From Terriglobus albidus (GTDB lineage Bacteria; Acidobacteriota; Terriglobia; Terriglobales; Acidobacteriaceae), in contig NZ_JAGTAS010000057.1 in the NCBI RefSeq assembly GCF_025685425.1, forward strand, positions 620,001-684,000: DNA of 64,000 nucleotides, read 5' to 3'. The notes beneath the pieces were generated by a model. That model was not told the origin of the DNA, did not search any database, and saw nothing but the letters and a program-made list of their open reading frames with translations. Shown in pieces: positions 1-7,635 of this stretch. Numbering within the stretch: position 1 is the first letter of the stretch; each line of letters begins with the position of its first letter. The translations under genes and the position numbers were made by a program.

Positions 1-620
1 ATATCGGCAGAACGGGAGAGTTCAGGATCGGAATAGATAACTTTATTGACCCTTGTGCGGGTAGTCTCATCCGCCAGCAGGTCAGGCTCTACCGAAAGCC
101 TGTCTTTGACCGATAAGACCCCATCCGTGCTGCCGGCAAGTGAGAGTACGACTGCACGCTCGATCGAGTCTTTTACCGGGCCGGTCAGATACACGACGCC
201 CTTGACGGCCTCCACCGCGATCTGGGGGAAGGTGAGCCCCAGATCAGCACGCGCGAAACGAAGCCGTTCTTCTACCTTTCGCTCGATCTCCGGATCCTCC
301 ATAACAGGGGTCCTCACAACGATCCCGTTTCGCACCGACCGTACCCCTGGCGTTTGGGTCGCAATCGTCTCAGCATCGACCTTATCCTGATAGTGCGCCA
401 CGGTTCCCTCGAGAGATACCATTCCGCGAGAACTCGAAACGGAGACATCCAGCAGGTGGGGATTTCGATTGAACGCCTGCTGAACCGCACGCTGAACGTC
501 TTTGATCGACATATAGGTGCTTTCGTAAGCTCTGCCCATTTGAGTTGCCAAGATCTGACGGTGAGCCGATATCAAGTAACCAAAGACAAGGCAAACAATG
601 ATCTGTTTCCGCAACCTCAT
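1..620 (-). CDS. BON-domain periplasmic protein (C-terminus beyond the window)
   Basis: The minus strand is open from an ATG at 618-620 to the window edge, so the gene is cut at position 1 and at least 206 codons are visible. The start is preceded by GGAGG about 4 bases upstream. The N-terminus (MRLRKQIIVCLVFGYLISA) is a probable signal peptide. Two BON-like modules follow: roughly residues 38-105 (IKDVQRAVQQAF ... GMVSLEGTV ... VRSVRNGIVV) and 108-178 (IERKVEERLRF ... GVVYLTGPV ... VLSVKDRLSV), each with the hydrophobic-Gly 'V.L.G.V' strand. A third may begin at the edge (TRTRVNKVIYSDPEL). BON proteins bind membranes or other envelope components and are often induced by osmotic or envelope stress; that role is from family knowledge. 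It lies downstream of the Hsp20 gene on the same strand, which fits a stress locus. Confidence 0.75.
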   Translation of the reverse strand, partial: MRLRKQIIVCLVFGYLISAHRQILATQMGRAYESTYMSIKDVQRAVQQAFNRNPHLLDVSVSSSRGMVSLEGTVAHYQDKVDAETIATQTPGVRSVRNGIVVRTPVMEDPEIERKVEERLRFARADLGLTFPQIAVEAVKGVVYLTGPVKDSIERAVVLSLAGSTDGVLSVKDRLSVEPDLLADETTRTRVNKVIYSDPELSRSAD

Positions 621-733
621 GACTCCTCCACAATTCGCTGCCAGTCCGGAATCATCTGGGCGCGATGCTGCATCTGGTCCAGACTTCTTCCGGACTGGTC
701 ACATTCACTGTTTGTCAAGGAAACATCGAAGCA

Positions 734-1222
734 TCACGCCGTACTGGCGGAGATACGCTTCACCATCGAACCCGAGACCTGCTCACCAATAGGAATCTTG
801 CGCGCTCTGGCCTCCATCTTCTTCGCCATCGCGATATACAGAACACCGTGTTCGCATCTTGCCTGGATGGAGGCAGGATCGACGGTCGCGGGCAGAGTGA
901 AGGTCCTCGTAAAAGAGCCATACGAACGCTCCCTACGTTGATACCGGCTGTGGCTGGAGGGCTTTCGTTCCCCCGTGACGGAGAGGTTGTTGCCCTCAAG
1001 GGAGATGTCGAGGTCATCCTCACTCATACCGGCCACATCGAGCTCTATCATGACGCGATCATCTTCTTCATAGATGTCGGCTCTGGGAATGACGGCGCTC
1101 GCTGTTAGAAGCGATTGTTCTAATGAATCTGTAAGTGGAAGAAAGCTGCGAAAAGTCTTGTCAACCTGTTCCGTCAACGAAGTGAGGTCGCGGAACGGCT
1201 GCCATACGGACAGAGCAGTCAT
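734..1222 (-). CDS. Small heat shock protein, Hsp20/alpha-crystallin family
   Basis: A 162-residue protein of the size normal for bacterial Hsp20. Residues 45-150 form the alpha-crystallin beta-sandwich, recognised by the stretch IELDVAGMSEDDLDISLEG and the diagnostic GVL motif late in the domain (CEHGVLYIAMAKK). A short hydrophobic/aromatic N-terminal arm (WQPFRDL) and a C-terminal tail with an I-x-I-like stretch (RKIPIG) are present, as needed for oligomer assembly. The ATG is preceded by GAGAGGTG. Hsp20 proteins are ATP-independent cytoplasmic holdases that keep denaturing proteins refoldable. The gene is followed by a BON-domain gene after about 110 bp. No CIRCE-like or ROSE-like element was recognised upstream. 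Confidence 0.93.
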   Translation of the reverse strand: MTALSVWQPFRDLTSLTEQVDKTFRSFLPLTDSLEQSLLTASAVIPRADIYEEDDRVMIELDVAGMSEDDLDISLEGNNLSVTGERKPSSHSRYQRRERSYGSFTRTFTLPATVDPASIQARCEHGVLYIAMAKKMEARARKIPIGEQVSGSMVKRISASTA

Positions 1223-1509
1223 AGCTATTCACCTCTCGGGAGATACCCGATCTAATTCGATAGACGCAGCAGACTGCAAGATCGGTTGCATGTTTTAGCA
1301 GAGGGCCTGCTATCCGGGTTGCAGCTCGCAGGTGCAGGCCTCTACCGTGCCAAAGCTGCCTGAGAACCACGGATCGCCGGCCTGGTAGGAACCTTGAACT
1401 ATATTTTGGGCAGACGGCTCTGCGACGTTAGCAACTCAGGCAAAAATGGAGGCCTGGCGGGCTGATTGACTTCAGCGCGCCGGGCCTCATGTGATGGCGG
1501 TTATACGAA

Positions 1510-2271
1510 CTACTGTCTGGGCTGTTCCAGACGATAACCTGACGGAACTTGAAACAACGAGATTGCCTGCTCTCCAAGTTGAATATTGTGTAACTGATAT
1601 CGTGTCTCGCCGAACCTCGGATCGTTGGTGGACGACTGCACGATGGTGTCGATACCCGGAGCAACCCAGGTCTCTGTAACGATGGCGATGGGCCGTTCGT
1701 TGCCTAACTGCCCGGCAGGGATCGTAATGGTCTGCTGACGTCCATTACAAACAATCCCTTCGATCGTCTTGGAGCCAAGATCCTGCCGGGTGATGCTGCG
1801 CGCTTCATCGAGCGGTGGAAGCTTGCGCAACGGGGGATTGCTCTCAGCTTCACGCTCATCGAGGAACTTGCGAGACCGCGGCAGTTGCAACGCTTCTTTC
1901 TGACCTGGGTCCAACACATAAGCCATATTGCTTACCGGATCGTCGATAAAGACTTTCACCTCGTGAGGAGCTGGATTGGCAGGATCGATGTTGCCAAACG
2001 TCTGCTCACGTCTTGTTCTGCCCAGGCTGTCGCGATAAAACCTGCTGACCGAGTGACGCACGATGCGGTTGCCGTCGGGCAGTGTCTGAACCGTCTCCGT
2101 GGTGGAATCAGCGACGTAGGGTTTGCCTTTGATCAATTTGCTATCGATGGAAAGTACTTCGACAGCGCGGTCCTGTTCATGCCGCTCAGGCTGTTGAGCC
2201 ATGTTGGCGGCAGGCAGGAGAGAGAATGTAAGCGAAAAAAGAGCGGTATAGATGATACGGTCATATTGCAT
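1510..2271 (-). CDS. Secreted protein of unknown function in ECF-sigma operon
   Basis: The chosen start (MQYDRIIYTALFSLTFS) has an AAAGGA ribosome site 8 bases upstream; a start 30 bases earlier would overlap the upstream gene and has no such site. Residues 1-25 form a signal peptide ending near AANMAQQ, so export to the periplasm is likely. The mature part (about 225 residues) has features shared by many acidobacterial secreted proteins: a TVQTLPDGNRIVRHSVSRFYRDSLGRTRREQ block and a later RTRREQ-to-GYRLE beta-rich region. I recognise no catalytic motif. It is the last gene of an operon with an ECF sigma factor and a membrane protein, 26 bp downstream of the latter, so it may be a target or sensor of that system. 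Function unknown. Confidence 0.75.
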   Translation of the reverse strand: MQYDRIIYTALFSLTFSLLPAANMAQQPERHEQDRAVEVLSIDSKLIKGKPYVADSTTETVQTLPDGNRIVRHSVSRFYRDSLGRTRREQTFGNIDPANPAPHEVKVFIDDPVSNMAYVLDPGQKEALQLPRSRKFLDEREAESNPPLRKLPPLDEARSITRQDLGSKTIEGIVCNGRQQTITIPAGQLGNERPIAIVTETWVAPGIDTIVQSSTNDPRFGETRYQLHNIQLGEQAISLFQVPSGYRLEQPRQ

Positions 2272-2297
2272 TGAAGTAGTCCTTTCTAAGCTGGAAA

Positions 2298-2882
2298 TCA
2301 ACGAACAAACCGAACAGCGCGCGACAGGCCATCCTGGCCCACGACAAACTCCGCCAGAACCATCTCCGAAGCGTCAGCGGGAGAAACATCGAAACCATAC
2401 TGACGAAGCTCGTCGCGGCGAATCTGCATACGGACGAGAGTCGCCATCGATGGCGCAGGCAGGCCCTCACTCGATGGCAGCGCGATGAAGGGATCCGTAG
2501 TGCCATTGACGGCCGGGACAGCGGCCGCCCTCTGCCTTGCTCTCCTATGCAGCACCGGGGAGGGGCCTTTGGAAACATGTGAGGCTGACTGCTGTTGAGG
2601 AGCCGTAGCCACAAGCGGCACATCTGGCACAATCGCGGGAGCTACTGGCCGTACCGGCAACGCTGGAGCCGCCTGGTATCGATAGAAGATGCCCGCCGCC
2701 ATGCATGCTGCCACCGCCGCTCCCAAAGCTGCCACTCGAAACCATGAACCTTGCTGAGATCTATTGGAGTCGACACCTGCCTTCACCAGCATGACCAGAT
2801 CGCGTTTGATCGAATCGGGAGCGGCGATCTCCTGATGCTCCTGACGTAAAGACGAAAGCGCTTCCTGCAATGGACGATTCAT
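2298..2882 (-). CDS. Membrane-anchored protein, possible anti-sigma factor
   Basis: The 194-residue product has a soluble N-terminal part (1-47), one transmembrane segment (about 48-67, FRVAALGAAVAACMAAGIFY) and a Pro/Ala-rich periplasmic stretch leading to a small C-terminal domain (about 125-194). Its ATG overlaps the TGA of the upstream sigma factor by four bases (ATGA), so the two are translationally coupled. Position directly behind an ECF sigma gene and the inside-TM-outside topology suggest an anti-sigma factor. No zinc-binding HxxxCxxC motif of the ZAS family is present in the N-terminus, so this assignment rests on context and topology, not on family recognition. Confidence 0.65.
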   Translation of the reverse strand: MNRPLQEALSSLRQEHQEIAAPDSIKRDLVMLVKAGVDSNRSQQGSWFRVAALGAAVAACMAAGIFYRYQAAPALPVRPVAPAIVPDVPLVATAPQQQSASHVSKGPSPVLHRRARQRAAAVPAVNGTTDPFIALPSSEGLPAPSMATLVRMQIRRDELRQYGFDVSPADASEMVLAEFVVGQDGLSRAVRFVR

Positions 2883-3478
2883 GGACGTATTCCTTTTTCC
2901 GCGCCTGCCGGAACCGGGGACAACAATGTGGCGAGCCTTACCTTGGCGCGATGCAATCGCGAGCGAACGGTGCCGATCGGTACAGCGAGGATGAGCGAAG
3001 CCTGCGGATAAGTCATCTCTTCCAGCTCGCAGAGAATGATGACCTCCTTCAGCAGTAACGGCAGCTCATCAATTCCCTTACGGACCATCTCGATAGCCTC
3101 TTTGCGGCTGAACCATTGATCCGGAGCATCTGAGGACGGAGCTTCGACAGGCTCTTTACTGTCGTCCAGTTCAACAAAACGCTCGTCGCGTTCCAGCCGC
3201 TTCCACAACTGCCTGCGTGCAACACCGCAAAGCCACGTTGAAAAAGCGCTGCGTTCCTCTTCGAAGTGATGTGGCTGTCGAAGAAACGCGAGAAATGTCT
3301 CCTGCGTAATCTCTTCGGCCATAGGGGCATCTCCGCACATGCGAAGAGTGAATCGGTAGACGATGGCCCCATGCCGTTGATACAGCTCCGCGATCGCGTC
3401 TCCATTGCCGAGACAGGCAGCCCGGACCAGTGCCGCATCGGAATCACGATCGCGAGGAACTCTGTATCGCTTGAACAT
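2879..3478 (-). CDS. RNA polymerase sigma factor, ECF (sigma-70 family)
   Basis: The 199-residue protein has the two-domain ECF layout. Sigma region 2 spans about residues 28-95 (AIAELYQRHGAIVYRFTLRMCGD ... AEEITQETFLAFLR, then FSTWLCGVARRQLWKRL); region 4 spans about 132-187 (GIDELPLLLKEVIILCELEEMTYPQASLILAVPIGTVRSRLHRAK), with the helix-turn-helix at its end. The region between them is short and acidic. It should direct core RNA polymerase to a small regulon including its own operon. It leads an operon with a membrane-anchored possible anti-sigma (ATGA overlap) and a secreted protein. I see no convincing Shine-Dalgarno sequence before the ATG, and the start could move slightly downstream. 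Confidence 0.9.
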   Translation of the reverse strand: MFKRYRVPRDRDSDAALVRAACLGNGDAIAELYQRHGAIVYRFTLRMCGDAPMAEEITQETFLAFLRQPHHFEEERSAFSTWLCGVARRQLWKRLERDERFVELDDSKEPVEAPSSDAPDQWFSRKEAIEMVRKGIDELPLLLKEVIILCELEEMTYPQASLILAVPIGTVRSRLHRAKVRLATLLSPVPAGAEKGIRP

Positions 3479-3613
3479 GGCTATTCATGATTACCGCGAG
3501 CAGGCAAAAGAGTTCCCTGAGAACGAGAAAATCGGATTCAGGGGAGAAAAGCACGTGTCAATACAAGCGGTCGAAGGGATAAATGGCTTATACGGTTTCA
3601 AAACATGGCTAAA

Positions 3614-3765
3614 ACGGGTGGGAGCTGCGGGCTTCAGCCCGCTGATAAAGGTCAAAAAGTGGACGGGCAATCGTTAGGCCCTGGGCTAAAAGCCCACGGC
3701 TCCCGCCCGGGTTCGAGCAACGCTCGAACAACCCACCCATTGCGATGCAATGGATGGGGCACCCA
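3614..3765 (-). repeat. Hairpin-rich intergenic repeat, copy 1 (inverted relative to copy 2)
   Basis: The stretch of about 320 bp between the sigma factor and the WYL gene holds no gene but a compound repeat. Read on the minus strand it contains, in order, a GCCCCATCCATTGC...GCAATGGGTGGG hairpin, TTCGAGCGttGCTCGAA, and GGGAGCCGTGGGCTTTTAGCCC, followed by a GCGGGCTgaAGCCCGC hairpin. The first three blocks recur in the same order, on the plus strand, at 5376-5457. Such arrays of short palindromes are common between genes in Acidobacteria; the family name and mobility are not established here. It sits behind the 3' end of the WYL gene and could also act as a transcription terminator. Confidence 0.7.
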
Positions 3766-3801
3766 ATTCCGTGGCTAGCCCTGATGCGTCCTATCGACGC
3801 G

Positions 3802-4761
3802 CTATCGGAACCCGTCCTCCGCCGCCTGCAGCGCCTGCTGTGCCAAGCGACGAAAGACTGCACGCAGTTCTACCGGACTATGGACCATAATGCGGCGCCC
3901 CAGGCTGAGCAGCATCGCAGCAACCATCTCCAAACGGTCACGCCCGCAGCGCAGACGGGTTCCCCCATCCTGTTGCTCCGTCGCAATCCTCCAGGGAGAA
4001 AATGCTCGCTCTGCCTCCTCGATCGGCATATCGATCCAGACGTCGATCTGGTAGTCCGACTGCACAAATGGCATGTGCTCCCTCATATGCTGCTTCGCAT
4101 CGAAGCGCGCCGGAGGATCGAAGCCGCCGGTAGATACCTCCAGTGCCTCAACCCGGTCCAGACGGAACGTGCGCAGTGCTTTGCGCGATAAACAATGGCC
4201 GATCAGATACCAGCGGCCATCGGTGTGGAGCACCGCATAGGGGCGAATCTTCCTGCGGGAAGCCGCTCCGTCATGAGAGCGATACGAGAAGCGAATCTCC
4301 CGGTGGGCACGGATGGCAGACGCCGCGCGAATCAGGCACTCCACGGACGTGGATACGACCCACGGCCCAGGCTCGATGGCCACCACATCTTCCACCGTAC
4401 GGATACTGTCTCTGAGCGAGTGCGGCATCACGCGCTCCAGCTTGGCCAATGCCCCTTCGGTTGCTGGAGCAAATGCCGACAAACCCATCTGGCTGAGCGA
4501 ACGTAGCCCCAAGGAAAGAGCGAAGGCTTCCTCATTCGTAAGCAGCAGCGGCGGCAGGCGGTAGCCAGGCCGCAGACGGTAGGCTCCGCCGACTCCGCGG
4601 GAAGAATCGATAGGAATGCTCAGATCCTTCAACCGGACAATATAACGCTGCACCGTACGCAGATCGACCTCCAGGCGCTCGGCCAGCTCTGCTCCGGTTA
4701 CGTGATCACGCGCCTGCAGGATCTCCAGGACCGTCAGGACGCGCATGATGGGGTCGTACAT
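3802..4761 (-). CDS. WYL-domain HTH transcriptional regulator (YafY/DeoR-like)
   Basis: The 319-residue protein starts with a winged helix (residues 4-62: MRVLTVLEILQ ... GAELAERLEVDLRTVQRYIVRL) typical of DeoR/YafY regulators. The WYL domain covers about residues 140-220 with the signature DGRWYLIGHC (WYL at 184-186) and the RTFRLDRV strand; the C-terminal WCX extension occupies about 235-315. WYL domains bind ligands such as nucleic acids or nucleotides and control the attached HTH. It is transcribed divergently from a DinB-family gene across a 95-bp gap carrying two palindromes, so it probably regulates itself and that gene. The effector is unknown. Confidence 0.9.
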   Translation of the reverse strand: MYDPIMRVLTVLEILQARDHVTGAELAERLEVDLRTVQRYIVRLKDLSIPIDSSRGVGGAYRLRPGYRLPPLLLTNEEAFALSLGLRSLSQMGLSAFAPATEGALAKLERVMPHSLRDSIRTVEDVVAIEPGPWVVSTSVECLIRAASAIRAHREIRFSYRSHDGAASRRKIRPYAVLHTDGRWYLIGHCLSRKALRTFRLDRVEALEVSTGGFDPPARFDAKQHMREHMPFVQSDYQIDVWIDMPIEEAERAFSPWRIATEQQDGGTRLRCGRDRLEMVAAMLLSLGRRIMVHSPVELRAVFRRLAQQALQAAEDGFR

Positions 4762-4856
4762 TCGATTTTAAGTCTGGCATAAATTTACGACAGAGGTTGT
4801 CGGGAATTCCCGCTAATCTTCTCCTGAGCCTGGACAGGCCACCTGGAGGAATCGAC
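4762..4856. promoter_or_regulatory. Divergent WYL/dinB promoter region with two palindromes
   Basis: This 95-bp gap contains an inverted repeat CGACA-GAGGT-TGTCG at 4788-4802 and, sharing its last two bases, a perfect 12-bp palindrome CGGGAATTCCCG at 4801-4812. Both lie where a divergent operator would be expected. The DinB ribosome site (GGAGGA) is at the right end. Binding by the WYL protein is inference. Confidence 0.5.
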
Positions 4857-5342
4857 ATGGCAACCGAGACAGCAACCGTGAACGTAGTGACGGCAGACGC
4901 CCTGCTCAAAAGCTGGCAAGGACATCGGCGCCTCACGCGACGCGTGATTGACGCATTTCCGGAGGACAAGCTTTTTCAGTTTTCAGTGGGCGGCATGAGG
5001 CCGTTTGCCGACATGGCGTGGGAGTTCATTCGCATGGCCGTACCGATCGTGGACGGAGTCGCCACCGGCAAATGGGAGGAGTTCAACAAGGGCGAGAAGC
5101 CCACGACCAAGAGCGAGATTCTTCGTCTATGGGACGAGCAGACGGCAGCTTTGGACAAGAAGTTCCCGGAGATTCCTCCACACCGCTTCCACGAAGTCGA
5201 TAAGGCTTTCGGCCAATGGGAGATGCCTGGGATTGTCACGATCCAGTACGCGATCGACAACGAGATTCATCATCGGGGCCAGGGATATGTCTATCTGCGC
5301 GCGCTTGGTATTGAGCCGCCACCGTTCTGGGAGCGAGACTAA
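4857..5342 (+). CDS. DinB family protein (putative metal-dependent hydrolase/transferase fold)
   Basis: The ATG at 4857 is preceded by GGAGGA six bases upstream; an in-frame start 60 bases earlier would run through the palindromes and is rejected. The 161-residue product fits the DinB/YfiT four-helix bundle: VTADALLKSWQGHRRLTRRVIDAFPEDKL in helix 1, FADMAWEFIRMA in helix 2, and the C-terminal NEIHHRGQGYVYLRALG block that carries one of the three usual metal-ligand histidines. DinB proteins include DNA-damage-induced proteins and thiol (bacillithiol/mycothiol) transferases; the substrate cannot be told here. It is divergent from a WYL regulator that probably controls it. A strong hairpin follows the stop codon. 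Confidence 0.85.
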   Translation: MATETATVNVVTADALLKSWQGHRRLTRRVIDAFPEDKLFQFSVGGMRPFADMAWEFIRMAVPIVDGVATGKWEEFNKGEKPTTKSEILRLWDEQTAALDKKFPEIPPHRFHEVDKAFGQWEMPGIVTIQYAIDNEIHHRGQGYVYLRALGIEPPPFWERD

Positions 5343-5375
5343 GCTCATATCAACAAGCTCAGGAATCACTACTCC

Positions 5376-5500
5376 GAATGCCCCATTCACGCAAAGCGTG
5401 AGTGGGGCATTCGAGCGAAGCTCGAACCAGTGGGAGCCGTGGGCTTTTAGCCCACGGTCTACCAGCTCAAAAAAATGGGTTTAGCCCTGGGCCTTTCCTG
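5376..5500 (+). repeat. Hairpin-rich intergenic repeat, copy 2
   Basis: Begins with a 37-nt hairpin at 5376-5412 (17-bp stem with one T.G pair, AAA loop), then TTCGAGCGaaGCTCGAA, then CCGTGGGCttttAGCCCACGG (5438-5457). The same blocks occur inverted at 3614-3765. The first hairpin lies about 35 bp after the dinB stop and could terminate transcription. The two copies bracket the WYL/dinB pair. Confidence 0.7.
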
Positions 5501-5570
5501 ACCTACCATGCTGCATCGTCAGTCGCTGCAGAGCGATCCGGAGCCTATTGACAATTCGATCTGCCCGGTT

Positions 5571-5599
5571 GCCCCACCCTCGCAACGCTAGGGTGGGCC
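5571..5599 (-). terminator. Hairpin downstream of hybrid kinase gene
   Basis: CCACCCT and AGGGTGG arms with a nine-base spacer form a stem-loop (extended by flanking GC bases) about 50 bp past the stop codon of the hybrid kinase. No clear T-run follows, so factor-independent termination is uncertain; it may be another piece of the local palindromic repeat family. Confidence 0.4.
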
Positions 5600-5649
5600 A
5601 GGAATACCCATAACTCCTGACTAAAGGGGAAGCAAATTCCTCGATATAC

Positions 5650-7635
5650 CTAGTGCACGGTTGAGAAAAGGTCACTGATCTTCTGCAGCAGGTCATTGCG
5701 TTTGAATGGCTTACTCAGAAACTCCAGTTGCCCTTTGTGAAAGCCCTCGCGAGCTTCCTTGTCATTGGTGTAGCCGGAAAGAAAGAGCGTCTTCAGCACG
5801 GGCCGCGTCGTTTGCAGTCTCTCGGCAAGCTCTCGACCTCCCAGGTTCGGCATCACCACATCGGTGAGCAGCAGATCGATCTCGCCATCGTACGCCTCCG
5901 CGACCCTGAGCCCATCGAGCCCATCGCATGCTTCCAGCACGGTATATCCCTCGCGTTTTAATACGGCGGCGGTGTAGGCACGAATGGCCGGCTCGTCTTC
6001 GACAATGAGGACAGTTCTTCCCGCGACCGGCCCTTCCTCAATCACCGGGCTCTCTACCGGCGCTGCAAAGGTCTCCTCCCCGGAAGATTTGAGTGCGGGA
6101 AACAGCACGTCAAAGCGAGTTCCCTTGCCCACCTTGCTGGACACGGAGATGTAGCCCTGAGCTTGCTTGACAATGCCATAGACCATGGCCAGACCAAGGC
6201 CGGTTCCCTTTCCACTCGACTTCGTCGTAAAGAAGGGCTCGAAGATATTGCGCTGAACCTCATCACTGAAACCTATTCCGGTATCCGAGACGATAAGTTG
6301 CGCGTACACACCGGGCTTGAGCCCTGGAGATAGTCTTGCGGCGGATTCCGATATGCGTGTCAGCCTGGATTCGAGACGAAGTATCCCGCCCAGAGGCATC
6401 GCATCACGCGCGTTGGTGGCGAGGTTCATCACCACCTGCTCGACCTGGGTTGGATCAGCGAAGATTTCACCGACCTTTTCTGACAATACGAGATCAATGC
6501 GGATGTCTTCTCCAATAATGCGGCGCAGAAGATCATGCGTCTGCGCGAGCACGTCATTCAGGCGAATGCGCTCGGCCCGGATCAGCTGGCCTTTTCCAAA
6601 AGCCAGAAGCTGCTGTGTCAGTTTCGCCGCGCGATCCCCCGCGTCCAGGATTACGGTGACTAACTCATGCTGTGCCGCATCCAGAGGATGTTCTGTGAGC
6701 AGAAGCTGCGAATAGCCATTGATGATCGTCAGGAGATTATTGAAGTCATGAGCGATGCCGCCGGCCAGCCGGCCCAGGCTTTCAAGTCTTTGGGAGCGAT
6801 TGAGCTGGTCGGTCGCAATACGAAGCGCACTTTCTGAGAGACGGCGCTGCCTGGCGTCACGAAAAGCCAGAACGGCTCCTACGATATGGCCATCGTCATC
6901 CCTGATAGGAGCTGATGAGTCATCGATCGGGATAAGCTGGCGGTTTCGCGTCATGAGAGACGTGTCTCCCTTGAGATAACGCGTCTCGCCCTCACGCAGA
7001 GCCCGTTGCAGCGGATTCTCCAGAACCGCATTGGCGTCGTCATCAATAAACGTCAGCACTTGTTCAACTGGAACGCCCGATGCTTCTGCGAGCGTCCATC
7101 CGGTCAGCGCTTCCGCCACTGGATTGAGAAAGGTGACCATCCCGTTTGCATCCGTCGCAACAACTCCGTCGCCAATGGAGGAGAGGGTTGCCGCATACCG
7201 GCGTTCGCCGGCGCGCAGCCGCTGCTCCAGCTGGGAACGCTGTGTCGCGACTTCGATCGCAATCAGCAGTTCCCGCTCATCGAGAGGTTTCAACAGGTAT
7301 CCAAAGGGAGAGGTTTGTTTCGCCTTACTCACTGTCGCGGCATCAGAGTGCGCAGTGAGATAGATGATGGGTACTTCTCCATCCTTGTTGATGAGGCTTG
7401 CCGCCTCAATTCCGTTCATCTCGCCCTTGAGATGGATATCCATCAGCACGAGGTTAGGTTTCTCAATTCTGGCAAGTTCAATCGCATCTCTGCCCGTGTC
7501 CGCGACTCCGACAACGCGATGCCCCAGCCTGCTAAGTCGCGCCCGGAGTTCCATGGCGATGAGGGCTTCGTCCTCGACGACAAGAACATTAAGAGGGAGG
7601 CCTGCCGTTTCCGTGTTGGAGATGGGTTCTCTCAT
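5650..7635 (-). CDS. Hybrid sensor histidine kinase/response regulator (REC-PAS-HisKA-HATPase-REC)
   Basis: The 661-residue cytoplasmic protein has five modules. An N-terminal receiver (15-130) has VLVVEDE, phosphoacceptor Asp66 (VLMDIHL) and Lys117 (LLKPLDE). A PAS domain (about 142-260) follows. HisKA has His296 in GGIAHDFNNLLT. The ATPase has the N-box (VMNLATNARDAM), DTGIGF, and FEPFFTTK...GTGLGLA boxes (to about 515). The C-terminal receiver (540-660) has LIVEDEP, Asp592 (LLTDVVMPN) and Lys643-like FLSKPF. No DNA-binding output or membrane span is seen. Its ATG overlaps the stop of the upstream kinase by four bases, so the two kinases are made together and probably form one phosphorelay; the final target is not in view. 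Confidence 0.92.
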   Translation of the reverse strand: MREPISNTETAGLPLNVLVVEDEALIAMELRARLSRLGHRVVGVADTGRDAIELARIEKPNLVLMDIHLKGEMNGIEAASLINKDGEVPIIYLTAHSDAATVSKAKQTSPFGYLLKPLDERELLIAIEVATQRSQLEQRLRAGERRYAATLSSIGDGVVATDANGMVTFLNPVAEALTGWTLAEASGVPVEQVLTFIDDDANAVLENPLQRALREGETRYLKGDTSLMTRNRQLIPIDDSSAPIRDDDGHIVGAVLAFRDARQRRLSESALRIATDQLNRSQRLESLGRLAGGIAHDFNNLLTIINGYSQLLLTEHPLDAAQHELVTVILDAGDRAAKLTQQLLAFGKGQLIRAERIRLNDVLAQTHDLLRRIIGEDIRIDLVLSEKVGEIFADPTQVEQVVMNLATNARDAMPLGGILRLESRLTRISESAARLSPGLKPGVYAQLIVSDTGIGFSDEVQRNIFEPFFTTKSSGKGTGLGLAMVYGIVKQAQGYISVSSKVGKGTRFDVLFPALKSSGEETFAAPVESPVIEEGPVAGRTVLIVEDEPAIRAYTAAVLKREGYTVLEACDGLDGLRVAEAYDGEIDLLLTDVVMPNLGGRELAERLQTTRPVLKTLFLSGYTNDKEAREGFHKGQLEFLSKPFKRNDLLQKISDLFSTVH

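Noticed and set aside
4797-4856. Longer DinB start at 4797
   Set aside because: The extra 20 codons run through the palindromic intergenic DNA and there is a good ribosome site before the ATG at 4857.
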